Shown piece by piece: positions 17,115 to 27,535 of a stretch of 64,000 nt of DNA (position 1 is the stretch's first letter; each line of letters begins with the position of its first letter). A model generated the notes under the pieces. The model was given only the letters and a program-made list of their open reading frames with translations. It was not told the origin of the DNA and did no database searches. Origin of the DNA: Vibrio sp. YMD68. Lineage in GTDB: Bacteria; Pseudomonadota; Gammaproteobacteria; Enterobacterales; Vibrionaceae. The stretch spans positions 2,604,001-2,668,000 of the forward strand of contig NZ_CP124614.1 in NCBI RefSeq assembly GCF_029958905.1, in the 5' to 3' direction. Made by a program: the position numbers and the translations under genes.

Positions 17115-18062
17115 GTGAATGAGCGAATGCCTCCTTTTCAAGGAATCTATTATTTTTATACCGCTGCAGAACTTGGCAGTTTCAAATCCGCAGCCACTCA
17201 GTTATTTGTGACACCCGCTGCGATTAGCCAACAAATCAGGCTGCTAGAAGAGTGGTTAGAAACAGACCTATTTATTCGTCAGCACCGTCAAGTCGTATTA
17301 ACTCACGAAGGTGAAATTCTTTACCTCCAAGCTAAAAAAGGCTTTGCCCATTTGCAAGAGGGGATACGCCAAGTTAATCAAGACCCCAATCCAACACAGC
17401 TATCAATTTCTACCCTCCCCTCGTTTGCGCAGCACTGGCTCGTTCCCCGAATCGGTCAATTTAGAGAAGCACACCCAGAGCTATCAATGCTCATTGAACC
17501 CAGCAATCAATTGGTTTCATTCCTGGATTCTAGTGTGGATATTTGTATACGCTATGGTGAGGGAAATTATAAAAATGTTGAAAGTCGTTGGCTGATGGAT
17601 GAAGTGGTCTATCCGGTTTGCCACCCTATTTATCAAGAAAAAAATGCCATTTATGGTATTGAAGATTTGTATAAGGCGGAATTAATTGAAGACCGCTGGC
17701 CAGATATGGATTGGAAGCTCTGGTTAGATACTGTGGAAGTGAAAGCAGGCCAATCGACGTTACAGTACGATGGCTCTCATTTCGTTCTTGAGGGAGCTCT
17801 CTCTGTCCAAGGGGTTGCCTTGGTAAAACATAGCCTAGCGAGACGCTACATCGAAGAAGGGAAACTGGTTAGAATTGGGAACATCGCACTCAAGCCCAGA
17901 TTTAGCTACTACCTATGTGCACCTGCTGGTTACTTTCGCCGTGAAAAAATCCTGCAGTTTGAACAGTGGATCAAGCATCAAATTCGGATTTTTTCTGAAT
18001 TAGATAACGAGAAACTCATTATTAAAGAAAGCGACTACTCTTTAAAATGGAAACAAAACTAA
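17115..18062 (+). CDS. LysR-family regulator, GcvA-like (second copy)
   Basis: 315 aa from GTG 17115, chosen because AAGGA lies 8 bases upstream and because it gives MNERMPPFQGIYYF, a usual LysR start; ATG 17127 is an alternative. The HTH includes GSFKSAATQLFVTPAAISQQ. The binding domain shows the same layout as the LysR gene 1.3 kb upstream (LPSFAQHWLVPRIGQFREAHPE). The two are likely paralogues of the same branch. Sits divergently beside a DUF1127 gene. Confidence 0.9.
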   Translation: MNERMPPFQGIYYFYTAAELGSFKSAATQLFVTPAAISQQIRLLEEWLETDLFIRQHRQVVLTHEGEILYLQAKKGFAHLQEGIRQVNQDPNPTQLSISTLPSFAQHWLVPRIGQFREAHPELSMLIEPSNQLVSFLDSSVDICIRYGEGNYKNVESRWLMDEVVYPVCHPIYQEKNAIYGIEDLYKAELIEDRWPDMDWKLWLDTVEVKAGQSTLQYDGSHFVLEGALSVQGVALVKHSLARRYIEEGKLVRIGNIALKPRFSYYLCAPAGYFRREKILQFEQWIKHQIRIFSELDNEKLIIKESDYSLKWKQN

Positions 18063-18162
18063 TTCACAAGAATTGCTATACTGTCTGATTAGAGTCCGAC
18101 ACCCTAGTCATCTCGGGACTTCTGCGAATGATGACGACTAAATATGGAAAAATTGGAATCCA

Positions 18163-18375
18163 ATGACACAAGAAAACAACCCACTTCATGGTATTACACT
18201 GCAAAAACTGCTCACAGAGCTCGTCGAACACTATGGCTGGGAAAGACTCAGCCAGATGGTCAATATCAACTGTTTTAAGAGTGAACCGAGCATTAAATCT
18301 AGCCTTAAGTTTCTGCGTAAAACAGAATGGGCTCGCGCTAAAGTAGAGCAGATTTACGTAGATCTAAAAGGTTAG
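18163..18375 (+). CDS. VF530-family (DUF2132) DNA-binding-like protein
   Basis: 70 aa, all helical. [22 protein letters not shown], then [20 protein letters not shown] and [10 protein letters not shown], are the conserved text of the VF530/DUF2132 family, whose founding member from Vibrio fischeri has a known fold and a suggested DNA-binding role. Full length for the family. Followed by a degenerate tandem repeat and a bidirectional terminator. Confidence 0.9.
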   Translation: MTQENNPLHGITLQKLLTELVEHYGWERLSQMVNINCFKSEPSIKSSLKFLRKTEWARAKVEQIYVDLKG

Positions 18376-18409
18376 ATTGGACCACTTTTGGCTCTCACAA
18401 AGTGGCAAT

Positions 18410-18507
18410 ATGTGAAAAAGTTGCCATATATGAAAAGCAGCTAATCATGAAAAGTCCTAGCAGTAAGAGGTACCTAGCAGTGAAAAGTACCTAGCTGTGA
18501 AAAAGCA
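18410..18507. repeat. degenerate 16-17-bp tandem repeat after the VF530 gene
   Basis: Three clean units, TGAAAAGTCCTAGCAG (18448-18463), TAAGAGGTACCTAGCAG (18464-18480) and TGAAAAGTACCTAGCTG (18481-18497), with weaker TGAAAA-containing units on both sides. The array lies in the 3' region between the VF530 stop and the terminator. Confidence 0.75.
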
Positions 18508-18523
18508 ACAAACTGCAGAAAAC

Positions 18524-18559
18524 AAAAAGCCCCACTAGCTTTCACTAGTGGGGCTTTTT
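18524..18559. terminator. bidirectional terminator between VF530 and EF-G genes
   Basis: 15-base perfect stem AAAAAGCCCCACTAG / CTAGTGGGGCTTTTT with loop CTTTCA. Runs of A and T on both flanks allow it to serve both converging genes. Confidence 0.93.
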
Positions 18560-18578
18560 CAGTTAGAGAGTTAAACGA

Positions 18579-20663
18579 TTATTTCTTAGCGTTTTCTTCT
18601 TTAACTTTAGCGATTACTTCTTCTGCCACGTTCATTGGACATGGAGAGTACTGTAGGAATTCCATAGAGAATTGACCACGGCCTGAAGTAATAGTACGTA
18701 GGTGACCGATGTAACCAAACATTTCTGAAAGTGGTACATCAGCTTTAATACGTACGCCAGTTACGCCTGCTTGTTGATCTTTGATCATGCCACGACGACG
18801 GTTAAGGTCACCGATAACATCACCAACGTGATCGTCTGGAGTAAACACGTCAACGTTCATGATTGGCTCAAGAAGTTGTGCGCCAGCTTTAGGCATAGAT
18901 TGACGGAATGCGCCTTTCGCTGCGATTTCAAATGCGATTGCAGATGAATCGACTGCGTGGAAACCACCATCGAATAGTTCAACTTCAACGTCTAGCGTAG
19001 GGAAACCAGCAAGAACACCGTTCTCCATCATGCCAGCAAAGCCTTTTTCTACTGCAGGCCAGAATTCTTTAGGAACGTTACCGCCCACTACAGAAGACTT
19101 GAATGAGAAACCAGAACCAGGTTCACCTGGCTTGATACGGTAATCGATCTTACCGAATTGACCAGAACCACCAGATTGTTTCTTGTGCGTGTAGCTATCT
19201 TCAATTGCTTGAGTAATAGTTTCACGGTAAGCAACTTGAGGTGCACCTACAGTTAGGTCAACGCCGTATGTACGCTTAAGGATATCTACCTTAATGTCTA
19301 GGTGAAGTTCACCCATACCTTTAAGGATAGTTTCGCCTGTCTCTTCGTCAGTCTCAACTTGGAAAGAAGGATCTTCTGCAACCATTTTACCGATAGCGAT
19401 ACCCATTTTCTCAGAACCGCCTTTGTCTTTTGGCGATACAGCAATAGAGATTACTGGCGTTGGGAATACCATTGGTTCAAGTGTTACAGGGTGCTTAGGA
19501 TCACACAGAGTGTGACCAGTTTGCACGTTCTTCATACCAACGATTGCAATGATGTCACCAGCTTGTGCGCTAGTTAATTCGTTACGGTCATCAGCTTGCA
19601 TCTCAACCATACGGCCAACACGCTCAGTTTTACCCGTAAATGCGTTAAGGATAGTGTCACCCTTGTTCAGCTTACCTGAGTAAATACGTACGAACGTTAG
19701 TGCGCCAAAGCGATCATCCATGATTTTGAATGCTAACGCTTTGAATGTTTCATCTGTTGAAACGATAGCGTACTCGCCCGTTTCTTCGCCTTCTTCGTCC
19801 ATTAGAGGTTGAGGGTCAACTTCAGTTGGCGATGGTAGGTAATCTACTACAGCGTCAAGAATAAGTTGCATACCTTTGTTCTTGAACGCAGAACCACAGA
19901 ACGTTGGGAAGAATGCGATATCACGAGTACCTTTACGGATACAACGCTTGATGTCTTCAATAGAAGGCTCTTCACCTTCCATGTAAGCTTCCATTAGATC
20001 ATCGTCTTGCTCTACAGCAGTTTCGATTAGCTCTTCACGGTATTGCTCTACTTCATCAACCATGTCCTCAGGAACATCTTGAACTGAGTAGTTTTCAGGA
20101 AGACCAGTGTCATCCCAAACGTAAGCTTTACGGCTTAGAAGGTCTACAACACCAACAAAGTCATCTTCGCGGCCAATAGGTAGAACCATAACTAGAGGAG
20201 TTGCACCTAGAACGTTTTTAACTTGGTCAACAACGTTAAAGAAATCTGCACCCATACGGTCTAGTTTGTTAACGAAAATCAGACGAGATACTTCTGATTC
20301 GTTAGCGTAACGCCAGTTAGTTTCTGATTGAGGCTCAACACCACCAGAACCACAGAATACGCCGATACCGCCGTCTAGTACTTTCAGGGAACGGTAAACT
20401 TCAACGGTGAAGTCAACGTGTCCAGGAGTATCGATAACGTTTAGACGGTGGTCATTCCAGAAACAACTTACAGCTGCAGACTGGATAGTAATACCGCGCT
20501 CAGCTTCCTGTTCCATGAAATCGGTAGTCGATTCACCATCATGAACTTCACCAGTTTTGTGGATCTGGCCAGTAAGTTTAAGGATACGCTCAGTTGTAGT
20601 GGTTTTACCCGCATCAACGTGCGCGAAAATACCAATGTTTCTGTATTTTGATAAATCAGTCAT
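18579..20663 (-). CDS. fusA2: elongation factor G, stand-alone paralogue
   Basis: 694 aa. All GTPase motifs are intact: AHVDAGKT at 14-21, DTPGH at 78-82, NKLD at 132-135. Domains II-V follow, with [12 protein letters not shown] near 315-330 and [16 protein letters not shown] near the C-terminus. It translocates tRNA-mRNA on the ribosome. It is not in a str operon (no rpsL, rpsG or tufA beside it), so it is likely the second EF-G that many vibrios carry (VC2342-like), with specialised or redundant function. Codon use looks highly optimised. Confidence 0.93.
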   Translation of the reverse strand: MTDLSKYRNIGIFAHVDAGKTTTTERILKLTGQIHKTGEVHDGESTTDFMEQEAERGITIQSAAVSCFWNDHRLNVIDTPGHVDFTVEVYRSLKVLDGGIGVFCGSGGVEPQSETNWRYANESEVSRLIFVNKLDRMGADFFNVVDQVKNVLGATPLVMVLPIGREDDFVGVVDLLSRKAYVWDDTGLPENYSVQDVPEDMVDEVEQYREELIETAVEQDDDLMEAYMEGEEPSIEDIKRCIRKGTRDIAFFPTFCGSAFKNKGMQLILDAVVDYLPSPTEVDPQPLMDEEGEETGEYAIVSTDETFKALAFKIMDDRFGALTFVRIYSGKLNKGDTILNAFTGKTERVGRMVEMQADDRNELTSAQAGDIIAIVGMKNVQTGHTLCDPKHPVTLEPMVFPTPVISIAVSPKDKGGSEKMGIAIGKMVAEDPSFQVETDEETGETILKGMGELHLDIKVDILKRTYGVDLTVGAPQVAYRETITQAIEDSYTHKKQSGGSGQFGKIDYRIKPGEPGSGFSFKSSVVGGNVPKEFWPAVEKGFAGMMENGVLAGFPTLDVEVELFDGGFHAVDSSAIAFEIAAKGAFRQSMPKAGAQLLEPIMNVDVFTPDDHVGDVIGDLNRRRGMIKDQQAGVTGVRIKADVPLSEMFGYIGHLRTITSGRGQFSMEFLQYSPCPMNVAEEVIAKVKEENAKK

Positions 20664-20899
20664 CGTTTTACTCTGTTAATAGGATATAAAATGCGCGCAG
20701 AGTATACCACAATCCGTCAAGACTGATACCCTTGCGTGTACGAGATGATAAAAAACTTTTATAGGCTACTGCTCATCTAAAATCAATCATAAATATGCAA
20801 TGGATACATTTTTATTATATTTACTACTCTAGATAAACGATATTGAGCGTAGTCTATTTTGACTCGCTCTGATTTACAAACCTAATTGTTGAATATGTT

Positions 20900-22279
20900 T
20901 TATAGCTCATCAAAAGCAGCTAATGCATCCGACAACTTTTTAACACCGTGGATCTGCATTCCTTGAATGCCGTTTTTAGGCATATTTGCCGCAGGAACAA
21001 TCGCTCGCTTAAAACCATGTTTAAACGCTTCCATTAAGCGCTCTTGCCCGCTGGGTACCGGGCGAATTTCTCCTGCAAGACCCACCTCACCAAAGACAAC
21101 GACATCCTTTGGCAACGGTCTATCTTTAAAGCTCGATAGCAATGCCATGACAAGCGCCAAGTCGGCACTAGTTTCCGCCACTTTTACACCACCAACGACG
21201 TTGACAAACACATCTTGATCGGCCATTTGTAACCCGCCGTGCTTATGCAACACCGCCAACAGTAGTGATAATCGATTTTGATCCAAACCAACGGACACTC
21301 TTCTCGGGTTTGCCAGCTGTGAATAGTCGACAAGCGCTTGAATTTCAACTAAAAGTGGACGAGTACCTTCCCAAACCACCATGACTGAACTGCCTGACGT
21401 TTCTTCTTCACCGCGAGACAGAAAAATAGCCGATGGGTTACTCACCTCTTTCAAGCCTTGCCCTGTCATAGCAAAAACGCCTAACTCGTTGACGGCGCCA
21501 AAACGGTTTTTATGGCTGCGCATGGTTCTAAAACGACTGTCAGCACCGCCATCAAGCAACACCGAGCAATCAATAATGTGCTCAAGTACTTTAGGGCCCG
21601 CTAGCGTACCGTCTTTGGTCACATGGCCGACGATAAACACGGCAACGTTATTCTGCTTAGCGTAACGCGTTAACATGGTCGCAGACTCTCTCACCTGAGC
21701 GATACTGCCCGGAGAAGATTGTACATCGGCAACATTCATTACCTGAATGGAGTCAATGACCATGATTCTTGGCTGCTCTTTTTCAGCGATTTGACAAATT
21801 TTGTCGACATTGGTTTCTGACAGCATCTTCAAATGTTCTTTAGGCAATCCTAAACGAGACGCCCTCATGGCCACTTGTTGCAATGATTCCTCACCCGTAA
21901 CGTATAACGTCGGCATTTGAGCAGAAAGCAAACACATGGTTTGAAGTAGCAATGTTGACTTACCTGCCCCAGGGTTACCACCAATCAAAATTGCGGCGCC
22001 AGGCACAACTCCACCACCGAGTACACGATCAAATTCTTTGAAACCACTGCTAAATCGTGGAACTTCTTGCAAGTCTATTTCAGATAGAACTTGCACCTTT
22101 GATTCGGAACCGGCTCCTGCATACCCTGACAAGCGCTCGTTACGAGCTACCGTTGGTGAGGCCGCTATACGAATCTCGGTGATCGTATTCCAAGCGCCAC
22201 ACGCATTACACTGGCCTTGCCAGCGAGGGAAATCCGCACCACAATCATTACAAACATATGCACGCTTTGCCTTAGCCAT
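20900..22279 (-). CDS. radA: DNA repair protein RadA
   Basis: 459 aa. N-terminal zinc finger C10-x2-C13 ... C24-x2-C27, RecA-like core with Walker A GGNPGAGKST at 100-109, the RadA signature KNRFG at 257-261, and a C-terminal Lon-like domain (VNVVGGVKVAETSADLA). RadA is a DnaB-type helicase that extends branches during recombination. Divergent from the two-PilZ gene. Usual length. Confidence 0.96.
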   Translation of the reverse strand: MAKAKRAYVCNDCGADFPRWQGQCNACGAWNTITEIRIAASPTVARNERLSGYAGAGSESKVQVLSEIDLQEVPRFSSGFKEFDRVLGGGVVPGAAILIGGNPGAGKSTLLLQTMCLLSAQMPTLYVTGEESLQQVAMRASRLGLPKEHLKMLSETNVDKICQIAEKEQPRIMVIDSIQVMNVADVQSSPGSIAQVRESATMLTRYAKQNNVAVFIVGHVTKDGTLAGPKVLEHIIDCSVLLDGGADSRFRTMRSHKNRFGAVNELGVFAMTGQGLKEVSNPSAIFLSRGEEETSGSSVMVVWEGTRPLLVEIQALVDYSQLANPRRVSVGLDQNRLSLLLAVLHKHGGLQMADQDVFVNVVGGVKVAETSADLALVMALLSSFKDRPLPKDVVVFGEVGLAGEIRPVPSGQERLMEAFKHGFKRAIVPAANMPKNGIQGMQIHGVKKLSDALAAFDEL

Positions 22280-22464
22280 GTTTCCTCAATTAACTAAACT
22301 GACAACACATAATTTACTAAACTAACTATGAAACCCTTTGTTAAACTATGTGACATCTCAAGTGATTTTTAACATTATATAATCTTCAGCCAAATTAACA
22401 TAAAGGCTAAAGATTTTGGTCAATATGTCGATGTTATTGCAACGGAGTACTTTAACAGAAAACT

Positions 22465-24810
22465 ATGCAGCAATCTGAAATTCTATCTATCGCAGAGAGA
22501 CTCATCCCCGCTTATCATTCGGAGGATTTCGACTACCTTCTATCTCAAATGACAGAAGATGAATCCCCGTCGGCTAAGTTGCTGGTCAAGATGGAATTAA
22601 ACCGCGTGATGGCACCTTGTACTAAACCTATCGACTTGCGTGGACGAGTGCAGGGCGAATGCCGAGAATATGAACTCGACGGATTAAAACACTGGTTGGA
22701 CGACGTTGCCTTTAATGCATACCATAAAAACGTTAGAAAATTCCGAGGCTATACTGAAGGCGTTTGGGAAGCGCTGATCAACACCAAAAATAATTTTCGG
22801 GTGATGAAACAAAATGGGGTTCCCACGCAAAAAGAGTTATCGGCTGAAAGTAGCCCATTTCATGTCGAACCCATCACTCTAGGGTATGACCTGAAGCGAC
22901 AAGAAAATCGACTTAAGGTGTATTCTCAAGTCGAGATCCAACTGCAAAACAAACAGATTGTTCATGCCGTGAGTATCGATCTGTCGCCTTCCGGAGCAAA
23001 ATTCAAAGTGCCCACGGCATTCAATTATAAGCTGGGCGAATTGATCAGTGTTTCATTTGTTGAATTACAGAAGTCCTCTGAAGTTGAAGACATCCATCTA
23101 CCGCTTAATTACCGAATTGTCGGCATTGACGATAGCTATGAAAATGACGCGGTTAAATTCATTCGAACCCTCAAATTGTCAGATTCCGACGTCATCAATC
23201 AAGTTATTGAAGAATCGCTACAAAACAGTGCACAAAAAGTGCGTCACGATAACCAAGATAAGATCATTCGCGCCCGCACCCGAGGTTACGAACATACCTA
23301 TTTAAAACACACCTGTAATTTACCGGTGTTTTTTAGTGGTAATGAATTGAAGCTCGTCTTGATGACTGAGAACAATTTGCCTATTTGGAATTACTGGCAA
23401 GACGAACGAAACCAACAAGCTCTCGGCTCTTTGTTTCATGAGCAACGCATGTCCTTGTTAACCACTGAAGGAATCCGTGGTTGCAGTAATACCATTTATT
23501 CGTTTACTCATGACCATGATGGAAAGTCACTGTTTTTTTCAATGATGATGCCAGAAGCGACCCGAGAAGAACGCCAGTTGTTTTGGCACGTTGGTGCGAA
23601 AAGAAAGAGCTGGAAGGCGTTTAAGCTTTCTATTTTTGAGCTGTCAGACCCAGAATGTCAGCAGCTATCGCAGCACGCCAATGAGTTAGGCATTGACACT
23701 AAACCACTCTCTCATTGTGGTATTCTTCAAGAAATAGCGGATACGGATTCCGCAGCTGATTATCTTTTTACTGAGAAACCGAAACTACCGAGTAAAGCAC
23801 TCAATCGATTTAGGCACACTCGTCGTGTCTGCGGAAACCCGACTTCTATCTACTTTGATGCCAAATCTCGCCGCAAAGAGCCTCGCTATCATTTTAAGTC
23901 GCCCATCGAGCTAACCATCGATCTAGAAAGCCCAATGACAGGGCACACCATCGATCTATCCAAACATGGCTTGAGCATTCAACTCGATAAACCCAGTGAA
24001 CTCAGAGCAAATGAAGCATGCAGCATCAATCTGCGTGAGCTTCAATTATACGATAAGTCCTTGCCACTGAGTGATGTTCAGTACCACGTTATTCGAGTTA
24101 GCGCAGACAACTTAAAGATTCAACTCAGCATTGATGAGTCGACGAGTAATTTAAGTACCATCGCGTTCTTTGACCGATTGATCAAACATAATCAAGCTAA
24201 GCTACCCAAAAAGAAAGAGTTATTACCCAGCAACGAATTGCTTGAAGGGCTGCATAATATTCTGCTTGATAAAATGGTGAGCAATCCTGTTTTTGTTGAA
24301 AAAATCAAAGGGTCATTAGTGCCCATGGTGATAGGCGTTAATTACCCTCTTCCACCTCATTTGGTATTAATGGCTCGCCTTGGTATTGCGAAGCAATTTT
24401 CATTAGAACCGATTTACAAGGGTCGAATGAATACACTGCTTTCTGTACCAATGAAACGCATTGAAGGAGCCGTCCCTCAATATCATGAGATTTACATTTC
24501 AGCCGTCATTTTTGGTAATCGTATTCAATCATTGCAAACGAAACTCAGCAGTGAATTTGAGAACATCAGAGAAAGGTTAATTTTCATTAAGAAGGCAATG
24601 GCCGTCGGGGATTTCTACGTGCTCAGAGTATCCGGTGCTCCAATATTTGAGCCTTTAACCAGTCTGCTTAAACAGGATATTGAAGAACTGACCCAAATCA
24701 GCATGCATCAAGCAAGAAACCTAGAAAAGGAAATTAGCGCCACCGTTGGTTACGGTGAAATCGTCGATATTACTGAGGAAGTATTGGTCCGGCTCGAGCT
24801 GACTAAATAG
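22465..24810 (+). CDS. plzC: two-PilZ-domain c-di-GMP receptor (PlzC-like)
   Basis: 781 aa. Two PilZ domains are visible. The first has RQENR at 145-149 and DLSPSG at 172-177. The second has RKEPR at 470-474 and DLSKHG at 497-502, matching the RxxxR ... D/NxSxxG signature for c-di-GMP binding. No membrane segment. Position between radA and serB matches V. cholerae VC2344 (PlzC) as I recall, which has a role in motility and virulence phenotypes. The long N- and C-terminal regions (1-130, 560-781) are of unknown function. Confidence 0.85.
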   Translation: MQQSEILSIAERLIPAYHSEDFDYLLSQMTEDESPSAKLLVKMELNRVMAPCTKPIDLRGRVQGECREYELDGLKHWLDDVAFNAYHKNVRKFRGYTEGVWEALINTKNNFRVMKQNGVPTQKELSAESSPFHVEPITLGYDLKRQENRLKVYSQVEIQLQNKQIVHAVSIDLSPSGAKFKVPTAFNYKLGELISVSFVELQKSSEVEDIHLPLNYRIVGIDDSYENDAVKFIRTLKLSDSDVINQVIEESLQNSAQKVRHDNQDKIIRARTRGYEHTYLKHTCNLPVFFSGNELKLVLMTENNLPIWNYWQDERNQQALGSLFHEQRMSLLTTEGIRGCSNTIYSFTHDHDGKSLFFSMMMPEATREERQLFWHVGAKRKSWKAFKLSIFELSDPECQQLSQHANELGIDTKPLSHCGILQEIADTDSAADYLFTEKPKLPSKALNRFRHTRRVCGNPTSIYFDAKSRRKEPRYHFKSPIELTIDLESPMTGHTIDLSKHGLSIQLDKPSELRANEACSINLRELQLYDKSLPLSDVQYHVIRVSADNLKIQLSIDESTSNLSTIAFFDRLIKHNQAKLPKKKELLPSNELLEGLHNILLDKMVSNPVFVEKIKGSLVPMVIGVNYPLPPHLVLMARLGIAKQFSLEPIYKGRMNTLLSVPMKRIEGAVPQYHEIYISAVIFGNRIQSLQTKLSSEFENIRERLIFIKKAMAVGDFYVLRVSGAPIFEPLTSLLKQDIEELTQISMHQARNLEKEISATVGYGEIVDITEEVLVRLELTK

Positions 24811-24865
24811 TTTCGTGAAGACATGGTAGTTTCTCAAGACAAGGCAGTTTCGTGAAGACAAGGCA
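24810..24865. repeat. degenerate 18-19-bp tandem repeat after the two-PilZ gene
   Basis: Three units, GTTTCGTGAAGACATGGTA, GTTTCTCAAGACAAGGCA and GTTTCGTGAAGACAAGGCA. The first begins on the last base of the stop codon. Confidence 0.8.
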
Positions 24866-24878
24866 ACCTAGAAAAAGC

Positions 24879-24909
24879 AATCGCGAAGATATTTCCCCTC
24901 GCGATTTTT
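24879..24909. terminator. terminator between the converging PilZ and serB genes
   Basis: Stem AATCGCGA (24879-24886) / TCGCGATT (24899-24906) with a 12-base loop, followed by TTT on the plus strand. Confidence 0.6.
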
Positions 24910-24934
24910 AATTCTCAACAATAATAACGAAATA

Positions 24935-25915
24935 TTAAGGCTTAGCTTGCCAGCTCAGTTTTTGCTGCTTGACCAAACCCGCAGAGAGGATGCATAGCAC
25001 ACCACCAAGACCTGCAAATCGAACCGCAGTCTGAGCCGCTTGTTCTACTTTAGGTTTAGCATGATAAGCCACACCCAGCCCTGCCGCGTTCATCATCACT
25101 AGATCATTCGCCCCATCGCCAACAGCAACAGTGTTATGGATCTCGATGTCATACATCTCAGCAAGCTCAAATAAAATATCCGCTTTCGTCTGGGCTGAAA
25201 CCACATCACCGATAACCTGGCCTGTTAGCTTGCCATCAACAATCTCTAAGGTATTAGACTGAGCGTGATGAAGGTTTAGCTCCTGGCGCAAATAATCAGA
25301 GAAATAGGTGAATCCTCCTGAGGCGATGGCGGTTTTCCAACCGATTGCATTCAATGTCGTCACTAGCTCTTTTAAATCTGGCATAAACGGCAGGTTTTGA
25401 CGAACAGATTCCAAAATAGATTCATTCGCCCCCGCTAACTTAGCCACTCGCTGACGGAGACTCTGCTCAAAATCGAGTTCTCCTTGCATCGCTCGTTCGG
25501 TGACTTCCGCCACCTCTTCTCCCACTCCCGCCAATATCGCAATCTCATCGATGCATTCGATTTGAATCGCGGTTGAATCCATATCCATGACGATCAAACC
25601 AGGGCTAGAAATATCCGGAAGCTCATCTAAAAGGGCAAAATCTAACCCTAATGAAATGATGATATCTTGATGTGCTTGAGTCAGAGCTCCTGACATCAAA
25701 GCCACCTCGTAATGACCCACTTTCCAAGTTTCAACAATTCGAGTGTATGTACCTGTATAGGTATCAATGTCGTCAAAATATTGAGGGGAAAGGTGCGAAG
25801 CAAAGATAATCCAATTCGCTTTAGCTTTATCCTGTTGATTTGAAAAGCGAGTTTCAGGTAGTCGCTTCAAAAGAGTCGTGTGTCGCCTGATTGGTAGAGT
25901 CTTTAACGTATCCAT
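24935..25915 (-). CDS. serB: phosphoserine phosphatase SerB
   Basis: 326 aa. HAD-type core with the nucleophile motif DMDSTA (Asp at about 111 and 113), then ASGGFTYF and GDGANDLVMMNAAGLG. It removes phosphate from O-phosphoserine, the last step of serine synthesis. The N-terminal about 95 residues are the usual regulatory extension of gammaproteobacterial SerB. Divergent from the YtjB-like gene. Confidence 0.96.
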   Translation of the reverse strand: MDTLKTLPIRRHTTLLKRLPETRFSNQQDKAKANWIIFASHLSPQYFDDIDTYTGTYTRIVETWKVGHYEVALMSGALTQAHQDIIISLGLDFALLDELPDISSPGLIVMDMDSTAIQIECIDEIAILAGVGEEVAEVTERAMQGELDFEQSLRQRVAKLAGANESILESVRQNLPFMPDLKELVTTLNAIGWKTAIASGGFTYFSDYLRQELNLHHAQSNTLEIVDGKLTGQVIGDVVSAQTKADILFELAEMYDIEIHNTVAVGDGANDLVMMNAAGLGVAYHAKPKVEQAAQTAVRFAGLGGVLCILSAGLVKQQKLSWQAKP

Positions 25916-26015
25916 GTTTTAATCCTTAAAATAACTCCATAACGTTACCCTATTGCAATTTGAAAACGCAAGTATCAATATTAACGAACGCAAAATAATT
26001 CTGTTTAGGAATACC

Positions 26016-26618
26016 ATGAATCAATCATTATTTTCATTTCGAGTAGCAGTTAAGGTCATCGCTGTACTTATGCTGCTTGCCATGGTTTCCGTGATCGCCA
26101 TCAATAGCGTCAAAATAAGCCAAGGCAATGAACGAATTCAACACAATCAACTCGAGACTCTCACCAAGATATTGATCTCTCAAGCGTCTCTTTCCGCCGC
26201 CGAAATGGTGATGCAAGAAGATCAAGAGAAGCTATTAAAACTCGCCAATCAAATCGCGCAAAACCCGCTGGTTTTTGATGCAACACTCTACAGCACCGAA
26301 GGTATTAAACTCGCCGCAAGCGATGATGCCCTGACAGCGAGAGAAGTGCTCGGGCTTGATACGCCATTATCCACAGCAAGAATAGGTCGTCAGCAACTCG
26401 TCGAGCCTGTTATGCATGATTCCAGTATTATCGGTTTTATCCGTATTACTTTTGAAACAGGCCGAGTCACCGCCATTTCAGATCATCACTACCGGAAAAG
26501 TGATCGTTACATGTACACGATGATATTGATGAGCTTTATTGGCGGCCTATTAGTGCCAATATTGATTAGAAAGAAACGAAAGAACAAGGGTGAAAACTTG
26601 TTGCTCAGTGGGCAATAA
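26016..26618 (+). CDS. YtjB/AhpA-like membrane protein (SMP family)
   Basis: 200 aa from ATG 26016 (AGGAA upstream); a longer frame to 25953 lacks a ribosome site. One N-terminal helix (VAVKVIAVLMLLAMVSVIAI), a periplasmic sensor-like region (about 35-160) and a second helix near 170-188 (MYTMILMSFIGGLLVPILI). This is the layout of E. coli YtjB/SMP, which is encoded divergently from serB there too. Role unclear; Vibrio members are called AhpA. Confidence 0.85.
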   Translation: MNQSLFSFRVAVKVIAVLMLLAMVSVIAINSVKISQGNERIQHNQLETLTKILISQASLSAAEMVMQEDQEKLLKLANQIAQNPLVFDATLYSTEGIKLAASDDALTAREVLGLDTPLSTARIGRQQLVEPVMHDSSIIGFIRITFETGRVTAISDHHYRKSDRYMYTMILMSFIGGLLVPILIRKKRKNKGENLLLSGQ

Positions 26619-26674
26619 TCATCACGACACTTAATCACCAATGACAATTAATCACCGATGACACTTAACCGCAG
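26619..26674. repeat. degenerate ~17-bp tandem repeat after the YtjB-like gene
   Basis: Units ATCACGACACTTAATCACC, AATGACAATTAATCACC and GATGACACTTAACC follow the stop codon directly. Confidence 0.65.
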
Positions 26675-26716
26675 CCAAAACTATACTGTTCACGAAATCA
26701 GCAGCATCACAAAATA

Positions 26717-26748
26717 AAAAACCTCAGTGTTCAAACTGAGGTTTTTTC
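26717..26748. terminator. bidirectional terminator between ytjB-like gene and deoD
   Basis: 13-base perfect stem AAAAAACCTCAGT / ACTGAGGTTTTTT with a 6-base loop. Serves the deo operon on the minus strand and the plus-strand gene. Confidence 0.93.
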
Positions 26749-26767
26749 ATTTAAAGCCAAAAGATAG

Positions 26768-27487
26768 TTAGTCTTCATCACCTAGCAAGACGGAATCCAA
26801 AGCAATTTCCATCATGTCATTAAATGTAGTTGCACGTTCATCTGACGTGGTTTGCTCACCGGTTTTGATGTGATCCGATACCGTACAGATTGCTAGCGCT
26901 TTGGCGCCATATTCTGCCGCCACACCATAAATCCCAGCTGCTTCCATTTCAACACCAACAATTCCGTATTTATCCATTACGTCGAACATGTCCGGGTCAG
27001 GTGTGTAGAAGAGTTCGGCTGAAAACAGGTTACCGACTTTAACATCGATACCACGTGCTTTTGCTGCCTCTTCTGCAGCTCTCACCATTTTATAATCAGC
27101 GATGGCTGCGAAGTCATGATCTTTAAAGCGAATACGGTTTACTTTAGAGTCTGTACACGCGCCCATACCAATCACAACATCACGCACTTTAATATCTTCG
27201 CTAACCGCACCGCAACTCCCGACGCGTATTATCTTCTTAACACCGAAGTCTTTAATCAGTTCGGTGACGTAAATAGAGCATGATGGTATTCCCATACCAT
27301 GCCCCATAACCGAGATCTTACGGCCTTTATAAGTGCCCGTGTATCCATACATACTGCGCACATCACAGACCTGAACAGCATCATCTAAAAAAGTCTCAGC
27401 GATGTATTTAGCGCGCAGTGGATCACCCGGCATCAAAACAACATCTGCAAAGTCACCCTTTTCAGCATTAATATGTGGCGTTGCCAT
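26768..27487 (-). CDS. deoD: purine nucleoside phosphorylase DeoD
   Basis: 239 aa. NP-I family text: [51 protein letters not shown] and [17 protein letters not shown]. It phosphorolyses purine (deoxy)nucleosides to base and (deoxy)ribose-1-phosphate. Last gene of deoCABD. Confidence 0.97.
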   Translation of the reverse strand: MATPHINAEKGDFADVVLMPGDPLRAKYIAETFLDDAVQVCDVRSMYGYTGTYKGRKISVMGHGMGIPSCSIYVTELIKDFGVKKIIRVGSCGAVSEDIKVRDVVIGMGACTDSKVNRIRFKDHDFAAIADYKMVRAAEEAAKARGIDVKVGNLFSAELFYTPDPDMFDVMDKYGIVGVEMEAAGIYGVAAEYGAKALAICTVSDHIKTGEQTTSDERATTFNDMMEIALDSVLLGDED

Positions 27488-27535
27488 AATCTATTCCTTC
27501 TTCAATCTTTATTTGAATTGTTAATCCAATTGTTA

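Noticed and set aside
18410..18507. Repeat array as a CRISPR
   Set aside because: Units are contiguous and degenerate, with no spacers and no cas genes nearby.
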